A stretch of DNA of 64,000 nt from Bradysia coprophila (taxonomy: Eukaryota > Arthropoda > Insecta > Diptera > Sciaridae), in assembly GCF_014529535.1 (NCBI RefSeq), contig NW_023503295.1, positions 2,714,416-2,778,415 on the forward strand. Direction: 5' to 3'. Shown here in pieces: positions 11,149 through 25,945 of the stretch. How positions within the stretch are numbered: the stretch's first letter is position 1; each line of letters starts with the position of its first letter. The translations under genes were made by a program, and so were the position numbers. The notes below the pieces were generated by a model. It saw only the letters and a program-made list of their open reading frames with translations. It did not search any database and was not told the DNA's origin.

Positions 11149-14100
11149 CTGGAAGTAAAAAAAATTCAATTGAAGCCAGCGAACCGAACGCATTAAAGTG
11201 GCAGCAACTGGAGCACAGTTTTTTTTTTGCTATTTTATTGATACTGCACAATGAAATGTTTATCGGCAGCTTAGATCTCAAGTGACTTATTATAAAAAAT
11301 TCCAACAGAAATATGGTTTTGAAATGAGAAAATTGGTGGGAGGAAAAATTATGTCTATTGAGAGCGGTGGCAGCAGATGATATTTTATCGTTGTCGACTG
11401 CTCGTTTAAACTAAACGATAGTTTCCGCATAGAATATTCTGAGAAATTTGTCAGAACAGCAAGACATTCAAAAGTTGTGCAGGGTTCTGAAGTTCGGCAG
11501 ATTTGTGCATTTACAATTTTCATTGTCGGAAAATTTTCCTCTCGTTTTTCATTCAAATTGCCCTATACCCAGGGCCTATTTTAAGGAAATTAAATTTCCA
11601 AAAATTCTCAAATTTTTCGATCACTTTTCGTCATTTCATCTAAAAACACAACTGATTGCATCGTAAATTTTGTTTTTACCAAGGCTGTAATTCGCCTAGT
11701 CGCCTATTTTTTTTATAGTACTTCAATCTCACTGTACTATTTTTTGTGTAACAACTTCACATTGATTCATTCCCATGAAATGTCACAGCAGTGAAGCTTG
11801 TTCATGAAAAAATAATTCAATGACAGCAGTCTTTTTATGAAGAAAAGTACTAAATTGTAATAGATTTTACCCTTAGTTTCTAAACTACATTCTCCTATAG
11901 GTTTGTTCCAAGGCCATATGAATTGTCAAATTTCATCCATATAACCATAACCCGAGGGGTAACCGACTCGGGAAATTGACTACACACCCTCAACGGAATT
12001 GCCGGAATATCCGGTAAATAATTGGAATTGATGGAACTGACCGGAATTGATCTGAATTGGCAGGAATTGATCGGAATTGATAGGAATTGACCGGAAATAT
12101 GTGGAATTGAAAGTAAATGAGAGTAAATGCTGATAAGTGTGATTATCGGAAAGAAGGACCAGCGAATGCAAAACCACATTATTTCCTTTTTGTTTTAATT
12201 TTAAAAGCTCCCGCACAATAAATAACAGTGTACAGTGTTGATCAGTTCCATTTTAGAACAGGTCCAACGTCCTTTTATGTTCAAAATATGCACACTGAAG
12301 GATTCTTCTTCAGAGGATTCTTGTGAGTCAGATACGGAAGAGTTTGAGCCGCAACAAACGAGTGAATATTCGTCGGGGGAATGTTAGGCTGGGGCATTGC
12401 CGATGCGAAATGCTCCAGTTTCAAACCAAATTTACAAAAAAATGCATCACCGACAATATCATCTATTCCATCAACTTTTCAAAAGCCTAATGCTCAAAAC
12501 AAACGAGACATTGAAAACGTGTTTTGGTCCTATTTTTCATGACGAAATTTTCGAAACTGTCAAATGAAGTATGTTTCATTTTCATATTGCAACCGGCTTA
12601 TATAGACTTTTCTCACACACAATTGTATCCTCCGCACAAAAGTCCATGCTTCATACATACAAAAAAGGAACATTCTCCTCGCAAAAGTCCATGCTTCATA
12701 CACAAAATGTTGCAAAAGCCCATCGACCATAAATTTCCATCGACCATAATATATACACGGAAGAACACAACGCACAATAATTGCGTGTTCTTCCGTGTAT
12801 ATATTATGGTCGATGGAAATTTCAAGAGAAATGTAACATTTTATGGACGATGGGCTTTTGCAACATTTTGTGTATGAAGCATGGACTTTTGTGCGGAGAA
12901 TGTTACTTTTTTGTATGTATGAAGCTTGAAGCATGGACTTTTGTGCGGAGGAACGTTTTGTGTATAAAGTCGATGGACTTTTGCGCGGAGGAGCGAATTG
13001 TTTTTTTTTTGCGTATGAAGCATGGACTTTTGTGCGGAGGAACGTTTTGTGTATAAAGTCGATGGAGGAGCGATTAAAGAAATAAAAGGAATTAAGAGCA
13101 ATTAAAAGGAATTGACAGGAAGTATCTTTAGAAATTGAAAGGGTATCGAAAGGGTATCGAAAGGAAATTGAAAGGGAATTGAAAGGGAATTGAAAATTCA
13201 AAAATACAAATGATCCTGCGTTGTTTTTTTTTTCATAGCCGGATTAGTAGATTACATTGTCCCATGAAAATAGAAAATGGTTGTTACAAGTACACGAGGA
13301 CTTTGCATGTGCAAAAAATAAGTATTTTACATAAAAACGGAACAAAACAAAATAAATCTGTTGTTGCATTAAAACGTTTACAAACAAATCTAGTACACTT
13401 ACAAAATCGGCTCACACTTCAAAAATATTGATATTGATTGTGACGACGTCACTACTGTAACATCAGTCACTTCTTATTCGCCTGTCGGTTGGCCTGTAGA
13501 GGCGCCACATTTTTTTTTATAGTACTTCAATCTCACTGGACTATTTTTTTGTGTAACAACTTCACATTGATTCATTCCCATGGAATGTCACAGCTGTGAA
13601 GTTTGTTCATGAAAAAGTAATTCAGTGACAGCAGTTTTTTTATGAAGAAAAGTACTAAATTGTAGTAGATTTTACCCTTAGTTTCTAAACTCCATTCTTC
13701 TATACTTCGAGGAGGTCACGCAGACCGCCATTTTATTAGATACGTAACCAACGTGGATATATCAAGTAACTCTTTACTTTAGTTTAGTTCACTTCAGATA
13801 ACAATTTAATTGAAAATAAATATTGAATAGCCACAAAAAACGTCCAAAAATGCTTCATACCCCACTTTTATGTAGAAAATAGTCCAAATAGATCGAAATT
13901 TGGGTTCCAAGAGTATAAGAACAACGTGAATACATCGAAAAAAGGTTTATTTTAGTTGATCTCACTCTTGGCAGACCCTTGCTTCACTACCTCGATCGTC
14001 GACAACAAAATTAATTTCACCAAACGTAGTACTACGTTTTACTCGCACCAGTTCAACGAATCGAATGAGCTATAAGTCAATAATATCTGTGACCCCTTGT

Positions 14101-14863
14101 CCCACAATGTCTGATTTTGTTCGATGTTTTGGCGATATCACTCTCAACTGATTACTTCGGAATGAGATCTAACAGAAAACAAAATTTGGAAATTTTAAGA
14201 ATTTTTATGAAATTTTGGAAATTTTTGGAAATTAAATTCCTTAAAATAGGCCCTGCACCCAGTCTAACGCTACAAAATAGCAAGAAAAGGCGTAGGTCTC
14301 ATTAGGTGACTTTAGTGGAGACATAATATGCAATACTAACTCACGGTCTACAACGTAACATTTCACTTGCAGAAATCATATAAAAGTACATGCCAACAAA
14401 CAAAGTGCAACAAAGTCGGTTCTATGCATATTTACTTAATACAATGTAAATATTTAAATGTTAGAACGTGCGTCTCGCGCGATATGCAAATAATATATGA
14501 GTGTTCTAGGTATGTGATGGTATAACATACCCATACACATACACATATAAGTGTGGCTAGTAGTAGATGAGTATTTATCTATTCATTGAAATACACGCTG
14601 TTGCTCTGAGAGATAATTTTCGTCGCGAGTAAATAATTCTGGTACATTGAGGAGAGTAAATAACCGGCGTATAAATATGTGCCTAACGTCACTGGCAAAC
14701 CACTTCACAATTTTATACTCTCTGGTTCGTCGTAAAAGTGTGAACACTTACGAAATTTTTGTGTTTTATTTTTGTTGTTTGGAAAGGAAGTTATTTTTCA
14801 TTGCAGTTCTTGACAAGCAATTAAAGTACTTTTAGTGATCAACATTTTCTTCAAATTTAAAAC
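11149..14863. other. Sniffer intron 1: repeats, no exon seen
   Basis: It holds an inverted copy of the repeat from 2637-2836 (about 11190-11345). GGAATTGA-type degenerate short repeats lie at 11980-12120 and 13080-13200. There is a foldback/minisatellite at 12600-13075, a duplicated block (tttttatagtacttcaatctcac) at about 11710-11890 and 13515-13700, and a dispersed repeat at 13826-14110 shared with 24885-25540 and 49230-49930. The thioredoxin reductase cytosolic first exon starts at its right edge. Confidence 0.6.
12600..13075. repeat. Foldback with ttgtgcggag/catggactttt repeats
   Basis: The unit gaagcatggacttttgtgcg recurs on both strands around a centre near 12780. There, cgaccataatatatacacgg is mirrored by ccgtgtatatattatggtcg. 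Open frames of 70-213 aa here come from the repeat. Confidence 0.75.
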
Positions 14864-18569
<3,706 letters not shown>

Positions 18570-18741
18570 TTCATCGCTGTGTCACCGGAACATTTAAATT
18601 CGAGGAACATTTCGTAACCGCCCAACGACACTCAATTTGATTTTTAATTGTTTCTATTGGACACATCATTTTGGACCAATCCAGTACGCTTTGCAGAAGG
18701 TTTTCTTTCCTCAATTTATTTGTTAGTTGATTTTGCCGCAA

Positions 18742-18747
18742 AATAAA
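18742..18747 (+). promoter_or_regulatory. Trxr1: Polyadenylation signal of thioredoxin reductase
   Basis: AATAAA, 173 bp after the stop codon. Confidence 0.65.
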
Positions 18748-19127
18748 TTCTTTTACAAACACAAAAGCGGACGTGATTTCTGTTTGTATTGGAGATAAGA
18801 GCATTCATTATGCTTCAAATGCTTCAAATAAACGATTGGCAAATAATGGAATTCTATTCGATTCCGCCTGACGTTGTTGCTGTAGAGTTTTCTAGGGTAT
18901 TACTCATTAATCAGGAAAATTTTAATTCAGAATACCAAAAATCAGGAAAAATTTTTAGGAAACGTAAATTAGGAAAAATATTTACGAAACCAAATATTGG
19001 GAAAATGTGAAATTGGGAAAACATAAAACAAGTAACACGAAAAATATGAAAAGTTGGAACAAAAATTAGTTTTTTTTTTCCATGAGAGTTGCATAGACTC
19101 TCACCAATAACTCGCCATTCGATGATG

Positions 19128-19870
19128 TCGACTATATTCGAGTACATCGACAATATTAGATGACATATACAAATATATTGACTATATTTGAGGACATCGA
19201 CTATCTTCGAGAACATCTTCTATATTCAATGAAGTCGACTATATTCGAGAATGTCGACTATATTCAAGGACATCTAGTATATTCGAGGACATCGACTATA
19301 TTCGAGGACATCGACTATATTCGAGGACATCGACTATATTCGAGGACATCGACTATATTCGAGAACATCGACTATAGTAGAGGACATCGACTATATTCGA
19401 GAACATCGACTATAGTAGAGGACATCGACTATATTCGAGGACATCGACTACGTTCGAGGATGTCGACTATATAACGTGACATCGACTATATTCGAGGATA
19501 TCGACTATATTAGATGACATCTACTATATTCAAAGAAGTTGACTATATTAGAGGACTTCTACTACATTCGAGGATGTCGACTATATTACGTGACATCGAC
19601 TATATTCGCGGACATCGACAATATTCGAGAACATCTTCTATATTCAATGAAGTCGACTATATTCGAGGATGTCGACTAAATCCGAGGACACCGATTATAT
19701 TCGAGGATATCGACTATATTAGAGGACATCGACTACATTCGAGGATGTCGACTATATTACGTGACATCGACTATATTCGAGAACATCGACTATATTTGAG
19801 GACATCGACTATATTAGAGGACGTCGTCTGCTTTATTCGAGTACATCGACTATATCCGGGAATAGTCGAG
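19128..19870. repeat. 19-bp minisatellite (ttcgaggacatcgactata)
   Basis: About 38 tandem units of period 19, cleanest at 19282-19360 and degenerate elsewhere (aggacatcgactatattaga, gaacatcttctatattcaa). Because 19 is not divisible by 3, three units give a 57-bp period, and the frames 19160-19474 and 19514-19891 show a 19-residue repeat. I read these as non-coding. Confidence 0.9.
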
Positions 19871-19919
19871 CATATGACCAATGCTCATTGAGCATATGAG
19901 AATATATCGAGTAAGTTCA

Positions 19920-20575
19920 GTTCGATTGTAATTGGAAGACAAATAAATTATGACTCGATTGTACTGGAATTCACTTCATATACATAAGTACAATATTGCG
20001 CACGCCAGTAATATCATGTTTTTTACAGATGATGTAGCGCCGCAGGCCGTGAAGAATTTAAAAAAATAAAAAAGCGGGGTCGAGGGGCGGCAGCCGCCGC
20101 AGAGGGGGGTCAAGGGGGGAGTATCCCCCCTTGCACGTCATTATAAACTTTGATGTGGATATTTTGTCCGAAATTTATTTTGTCCCGAAACTCATTACAA
20201 TTTCTGATTCATGGTTTTCTTAATGCTTCCTAATAAGTGGAGTTTCTGATTAATTTTTCCTGATTTGTGTTTCCTGAATAATGTTTCCTGATTTTTGTCT
20301 ACTGATTATTGGATTCCTGATTTTTGTCGTCCTAATTAATTCATACATCCGTTTTCTAGAGTTCGAAAAGGAATTAAAGGAATCCGGAATAATGGTTGAA
20401 AAATGAAAATTGGGTTACTAGGGTGGGTCGTATTTGCATTTCATTTTTATTTTAAAACACCTGACCCTAGGCTGCACTTAGAATTGGCCAATGAATCCGA
20501 AACAGCAAAAAAAATCAAAAATTGATTCTTCCCTTGTCTCTAGACTGATTAGGTAGCACACATTGCCGACTGATA
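19920..20575. other. Gene-free stretch with a GC-rich island
   Basis: It is mostly AT-rich. Around 20075-20140 there is a sharp GC-rich island (gcggggtcgaggggcggcag, then gggggtcaaggggggag, then tcccccctt) with several G runs. Short degenerate repeats of the type tttcctgattttt follow at 20215-20320. No gene is seen. Confidence 0.6.
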
Positions 20576-20576
20576 T

Positions 20577-21275
20577 TTCATTTCATTTCATTCCATTTAT
20601 TAACGTTTCGAACGTCACTCGAACGTCACTCCTTATACCAATGCTCTAAGCAATCATAACCAGTTAACCATAAATACAAGAATAAAAAAACAACTCACAA
20701 GTAATTCAAATGGACAGCCTCATCCACTAGCGATTAAAATACAAGAACATATTTAAGAAAATTTAACATCATTACAAAATTTAACCGAAACTCAACTAAT
20801 AATAATACGGACTGTACGGTGTACACAGAAAGAAAGAAGAAGGGTCATTAACAACAACATATAACCCCAACAGAGTACTCAAAAGAAGGACGGATGCTTG
20901 TGTGGCACGTTGAAAATCCGTAGGCGGTGGTACTCTCAGTTACAACAACGATTTACACCATTCCAATCCGGTCAAAGCAACGGCGCTTGAAACTCACTAT
21001 TGTATTCGACTGTTTGATTATAGTCGGCAGTGCATTATAACTAGAAACGGCATTGACGAAGAATGACCTGTTGTATTGGGCGGTCGAATGAAGCGGTAAT
21101 ATCAGTACATTGGATCGTGTCGACTGTTGGAGCTTGTGGTACAGGTATTCCGGCACCTTGTTTATAGGCAATTTGAAGACACAAACTTGTCTGCGATAAT
21201 GTAAGTACTCCATGATTGGACAGCCACACAATATTCATCCACACTGCAATGTCTCCCAATAGCGAATACAAAACG
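20577..21275 (-). pseudogene. 5'-truncated non-LTR retrotransposon (LINE) 3' end
   Basis: The minus-strand frame 21231-20953 resembles the extreme C-terminus of jockey/CR1-type reverse transcriptases: PLHSTAQYNRSFFVNAVSSY, then NALPTIIKQSNTIVSFKRR. It ends at a stop near 20953. About 350 bp of 3' region follows, finishing in a short ATGAA-type repeat (plus strand ttcatttcatttcattcc, 20580-20600), a typical LINE 3' tail. The catalytic part is missing. The family call rests on the RSF..A...NALP pattern. Confidence 0.6.
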
Positions 21276-21289
21276 GGTGCACGCAGAGA

Positions 21290-22172
21290 ACGCTCTTGTT
21301 AACACCCGAACTGAATCAACATCCAAATTTGTAGAGTCACAATAAGTAAACAGTGGTACGATAAGAGACTTCGAAAGTTTTTTGATGAATTTGGGTTATA
21401 TTCGACATGAGTGAGATGTTCCAAAGTTGGTTCCTTTTTGGGATGAGAGATGATTCCTCTGGCACTTCCTAACTTCCATCGGATTTTTTGATGGATTTGG
21501 GTTATTTTCGATATAAATGAGGTGTTCCAAGGTTGGTTCCTAAATTTTGGGATAACAGATGATTCCTCTGGCACTTCCTAACTTCCATCGGATTTTTTGA
21601 TTAATTTGGGTTATATTCGACATGAGCGAGATGTTCCAAGGTTGGTTCCTAAATTTTGGGATGAGAGATGATTCCTCTGGCACTTCCTAACTTCCATCGG
21701 ATTTTTCCATGGATTTGGGTTATTTTCGATATAAGTGAGGTGTACCAAGATTGGTTTCTAGATTTTCAGATTCAGACTGATTTCTCTAGAATTTTTTTAA
21801 TTTCCATAAGGTTTTTTGATGTTGTCGAAATGACATACTTACAAAAGTGGTGATATCAGTCAAAAAACCCTTAAAGGGTAAATGTGACGTAAGTCCTTCC
21901 TTACAAAATAACTGATATCGCTGAGAGTGACGCATTGTGCGTCGTACGCAAAAGTTTAATCAACAAAAAATTGACCCAAAAAATTTGTGAAAGAAAATTT
22001 TACAAAAAGAAATTTACGTCACAAGTGGCAGATGTTGAGGAACTTATTGTTAGGAAAATGGTTGAAAAATGTACTGAAAGAATTTAAACGGAAGAAAACC
22101 GAATCATCTGCGACTTGTGACGTAAATCAAGGACTTGCGTCACATTTACCCTTTAAGGGTTTTGACTGATAA
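21290..22172. repeat. Composite repeat: tandem units of about 125 bp plus TA-flanked MITE
   Basis: At 21350-21790 there are about four units containing gattcctctggcacttccta and ggttattttcgatataa. At 21867-22172 there is a MITE with TIR TCAGTCAAAAAACCCTTAAA flanked by TA (gaTA on the left, TAaa on the right), as for Tc1/mariner-like elements. The whole assembly recurs inverted at 59427-60190, and a half MITE occurs at 48992-49205, so the units move or duplicate together. Confidence 0.7.
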
Positions 22173-22189
22173 ATTCTTCAGCCAAAGGA

Positions 22190-24012
22190 GGTCTGACCCG
22201 CCGGTACGACAAGACCAACAGTGTTAATGACAAACAACGACGGTAATTTTAATAATATTTTTATTTTACTGGTTTTTGTTTAAATCATTTCTCTTCATTT
22301 TGTTTTGATTTTTAAGCTAAGCACTTAATTTGTTTATTTGTTCTTATATTTCCATTGTTTTTTTTTGTTGAATTAAAGTTTTAAATTAAAAAGTGATTCG
22401 GGTGAACGTTCACCGATTCGAGTAGGTTTTTTTTTGTCTCTTTGGTTTTTAGTTTTAGTTAGTTTATTTTAATTCTATCTAAATTTTGAGTTTTTATTTT
22501 AATTATAGTTTAAGTTTATTGTTATATTATAGTAAATTTAATTTGTATTGAAGTCGCATGGTACTTGCTTTTAGGAAACTTAGCGGTCTATAAATTGTTT
22601 TATTTATTTATATTTCATTTAATAATACTATCGTTTATCCGATCTTATTTACTATAATAGTTTATTTAGTATATTTTTCATAAACCTAAAAGGGTCTTAT
22701 CAAAATATTCTTCTTGGGTTTGTTGTTGTTGTTTTTTTTGTTGGGTTTTCTTTTCTTCAAGGATATGCGAAATAGTATAGAGTTAGAGTACATAAAGTGA
22801 GATTTTTATAATTTTGTTTGAAAGACTTAAATTATTCATAATATATACATTTCGATGATGGTTAACGTCCTGAATGCGAAAATCTAGCCTTGCATGATTG
22901 CACAAACTTATCACAAATGAGTGACAAAATCAATGGAAAGCTGAGAAAAATTGGAACCCAACCGGTAAAAAATTTGTATTCAATTTACAGTCTCGGAATT
23001 ATAAGAAGTAACCACTACAATCCAATCGACGCTATTCATTCCACATACACATTACCAACGTTACGACATGTATATGTATTATAACTCGTAAATCGCATGT
23101 GGATTGAATAACGTTGATTGGATCGTAATTTTTGAAAATGAACATTCTTATTATTCTTCCACCGTACCGCTAAAAAATTGGTAACAAATTTACCGGTAGA
23201 AAAATTTGGATCAAAGAACTTTACCACCTAAATATCACGTTTATAGCCTACTAGCCTACACATTCTTAAGATCGATTTTTAACCGTGAAGCCATGAATGG
23301 GAATGGGAAAAAATGTAGAAGATCGCATGATCTACGGTTAAAAATCGATTTTAAGAATGTGTAGGCTAAAAATTGACATTTAAGTGGTAAGGTTCTTTAC
23401 CTGTAAAGATTTTTGATCAAATTTATCGGTGAAGGTGTTTCATGAAAACATTTTTTATACAAATTTGACTCACTACTTGAAGCAGATGTGCTACATGCAT
23501 TTCCAAGGCTGTGTGCATTTCTGTGCCAGAATGATGACCGTTGCGAAAAAGATGTAAGTATATATTGAGTGTTGAATGCCCCTATTACAGCTTGCAATAG
23601 AGTTTCGTCATTTCAAAATTAGCTTTTTTCATTCTTTGATCTTTGCACGCCGTAAAAAATCCGATTAATATTTTTTGCAACCATAAGGCACCAGGATTAT
23701 TTAACAACAAATACGTTTTTCCATTTTTTTTTGTACACAGACGATTGCTCGAACAATTCATACGAACGACACAAACAAAGTTTCAATTAATTTGTGATTT
23801 AAACCAACATCCACATAAATATATAGGTTTCAGCAGTTTATAGACCAAAAGAATGTCATAACTTCCGATTTCCGAATTCTAATCGAAATTCCAGCAATTT
23901 GATATTGAAAAAAAAAGCTTAAAGCTCGTTGAAGCCTAATTGGGATTAACAGTCAAGCTTTAAGCTCGTTCAAGCCTAATTTGCATGCATCGTTAACTTC
24001 AACTCCTTCTAC
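22190..24012. other. Gene-free spacer with a foldback
   Basis: AT-rich sequence. A foldback at about 23190-23430 has a tight core at 23252-23368: tagcctacacattcttaaga mirrored by cgattttaagaatgtgtagg. No supported exon or RNA gene is seen. Confidence 0.55.
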
Positions 24013-24226
24013 TGCCGTGTTAACCAAAAACATCGCATGTCTTTTCGCATTAGCTTTTAAGAGCTTTCGAAAGCTTCTGTGAGCTTTGAGCTTCTTTTAG
24101 ATTCCATTCAAAAAGTGGAACATTCCATTGGAATTCAAAAGAAGCTCTAAGCTTAAAAAAATTTCGAAAGCTTTTAAAAGCTAATGCGAAGAGACATGCG
24201 ATGTTTTTGCTTAATACGGCAGTTCA
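24013..24226. repeat. Small foldback element
   Basis: Ends ctgccgtgttaaccaaaaac and gtttttgcttaatacggcag are imperfect inverted repeats. Inner arms share cgcatgtcttttcgcatta and agcttttaagagctttcgaa. Confidence 0.75.
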
Positions 24227-24229
24227 CTA

Positions 24230-25945
24230 TTCTTCTGGATGAGTTTTCTGTAACCTCTGCCTCATTCTTTGAGTATTCTGCAAATAAATCTCCTTTTGTG
24301 TACGCGAACATTCGTTCTTCTAATATTTATAACTGACTAGACGGTACATCTTCTTTTCTATGCACTTGGAATGATTCTCCCATCGACGAAGTCACGTTTA
24401 CTTGATTTACTTGAAATGATTCTCCCAAGAAAGCAACGTTAGATTTCATGCAACGACTAAGTCACGTTTTGCCTTTACTGAAAATAGAACCTCACGCTCT
24501 AAAAATCCACCAATAAGCTAACAAAGTTATTCGTCTATATCTACCTGCAATACAAATTATTTTTAGACTTTTTGTTGGTTTGTTAAGCGGATTTCCTCGA
24601 ATTAATTTATGTAAAAAAAGCTTATTGAATATGAAGTTAGCTACAAGAAGCCGCTGTTGTATGCTCTGTTAGTCTTGCACGTGAACTAGAATTTTTAGTC
24701 AAAAACGTGAGGTAAAGTTTACTTTACTTCATGGGTGCCAAACTTTACCGCAAGTTTTTGATTGCGGCTACGCCTCGATCAGTAAACTTCACACAAGACG
24801 TGACATTTCCACCATTAGTGCCAGTATTGTTAAGAGTGATATCGCCAAAACATCGAACAAAATCAGACATTTTGTTCCGCTAGCCACAAAAAAAGTCCAA
24901 AAATGCTTCATATCCCACTTTTATATAGAAAATAGTCCACATAGATCGAAATTTGGGTTCCAAGAGTGTAAGAACCACGTGAATACATCGAAAAATTCTT
25001 TATTTTAGTTGATCTCACTCTTTTCAGCAATAAAACATGAATAGCCGCAAAAAAAAAACCTCAAAAAAGCGAAAAACAAACGAAAGGGATAAAATTTCGT
25101 CGACTTGGGGTGGACTTCCACTAAAGTCGCTCCAACCCTTTGCAGGGAAACTTATCCAAGGATGTTTTTACATGTTATGGTATTACAGAGGCTAGGCTCT
25201 CTCACCATACAGGGACTTGGGAAAAGCACCTATTTTTTCACCTAAAATAATTGTTATCACCAACAGGTCAACATGGACCTGGTGGTGTTTATACTCAAAA
25301 TGTGCGTCTCTTCAAGGCCTACAAGTCTAGCGAAAATTTTTTTTTTTCCCCAAAATGGTTTTACTCGACTAATCGCGAGAAAACAATTTTGGGCCACTTT
25401 TGGCAGACCCTTACTTCATGACCTCGAGCGTCGACAACAAAATAAAGTTCACCAAACGTAGTACTACGTTTTACTCGCATCAGTTCAACGAATCGAATGA
25501 GCTATAAGTCAATAATATCTGTGACCCCTTGTCCCAAAGTTGTTTTAAGATTTCGCGATATCACTCTTAAGTCATGTTGATGATTTCATTCTTCGTCTTG
25601 CGACGTCGTATAATACACTCGATAATTGTGTCCATCAGGCAATTAAATATTCCGATTCGAACGAATCATTTTGCATATAAGATAGAAACGGGGTGCTTTA
25701 TGGTTCATTCAAAAATTACCATTTTTGTCAAAATTTATAACGATAGCGCAAGCATTTATACGTTTTTTTTTTTAAATACAAAATCGAATAGACGTGTACT
25801 GTGAACACAGTTTATTATTAATTTTATACGTAAGCAGACCATCATTTGATGGGTTTGGTTTGTTTTTTTAAGAAGAAAATTCCAAAGCTAAATATTACAT
25901 GGAATGTAAATTAATTTCACATTTAGTTTTACACATTAAAATCAC
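24230..25945. other. Gene-free spacer and X11 3' untranslated side
   Basis: Dispersed repeats cover 24870-25570 (shared with 49220-49950 and partly with 13826-14110). They contain ccaaaaatgcttcatatccc and caacgaatcgaatgagctat. The X11 3' UTR should lie between 25945 and about 25800. No other exon is seen. Confidence 0.5.

Noticed and set aside
12560..13201. 213-aa minus-strand frame
   Set aside because: It consists of the caaaagtccatgcttcata foldback repeat and low-complexity FNSLSISF words.
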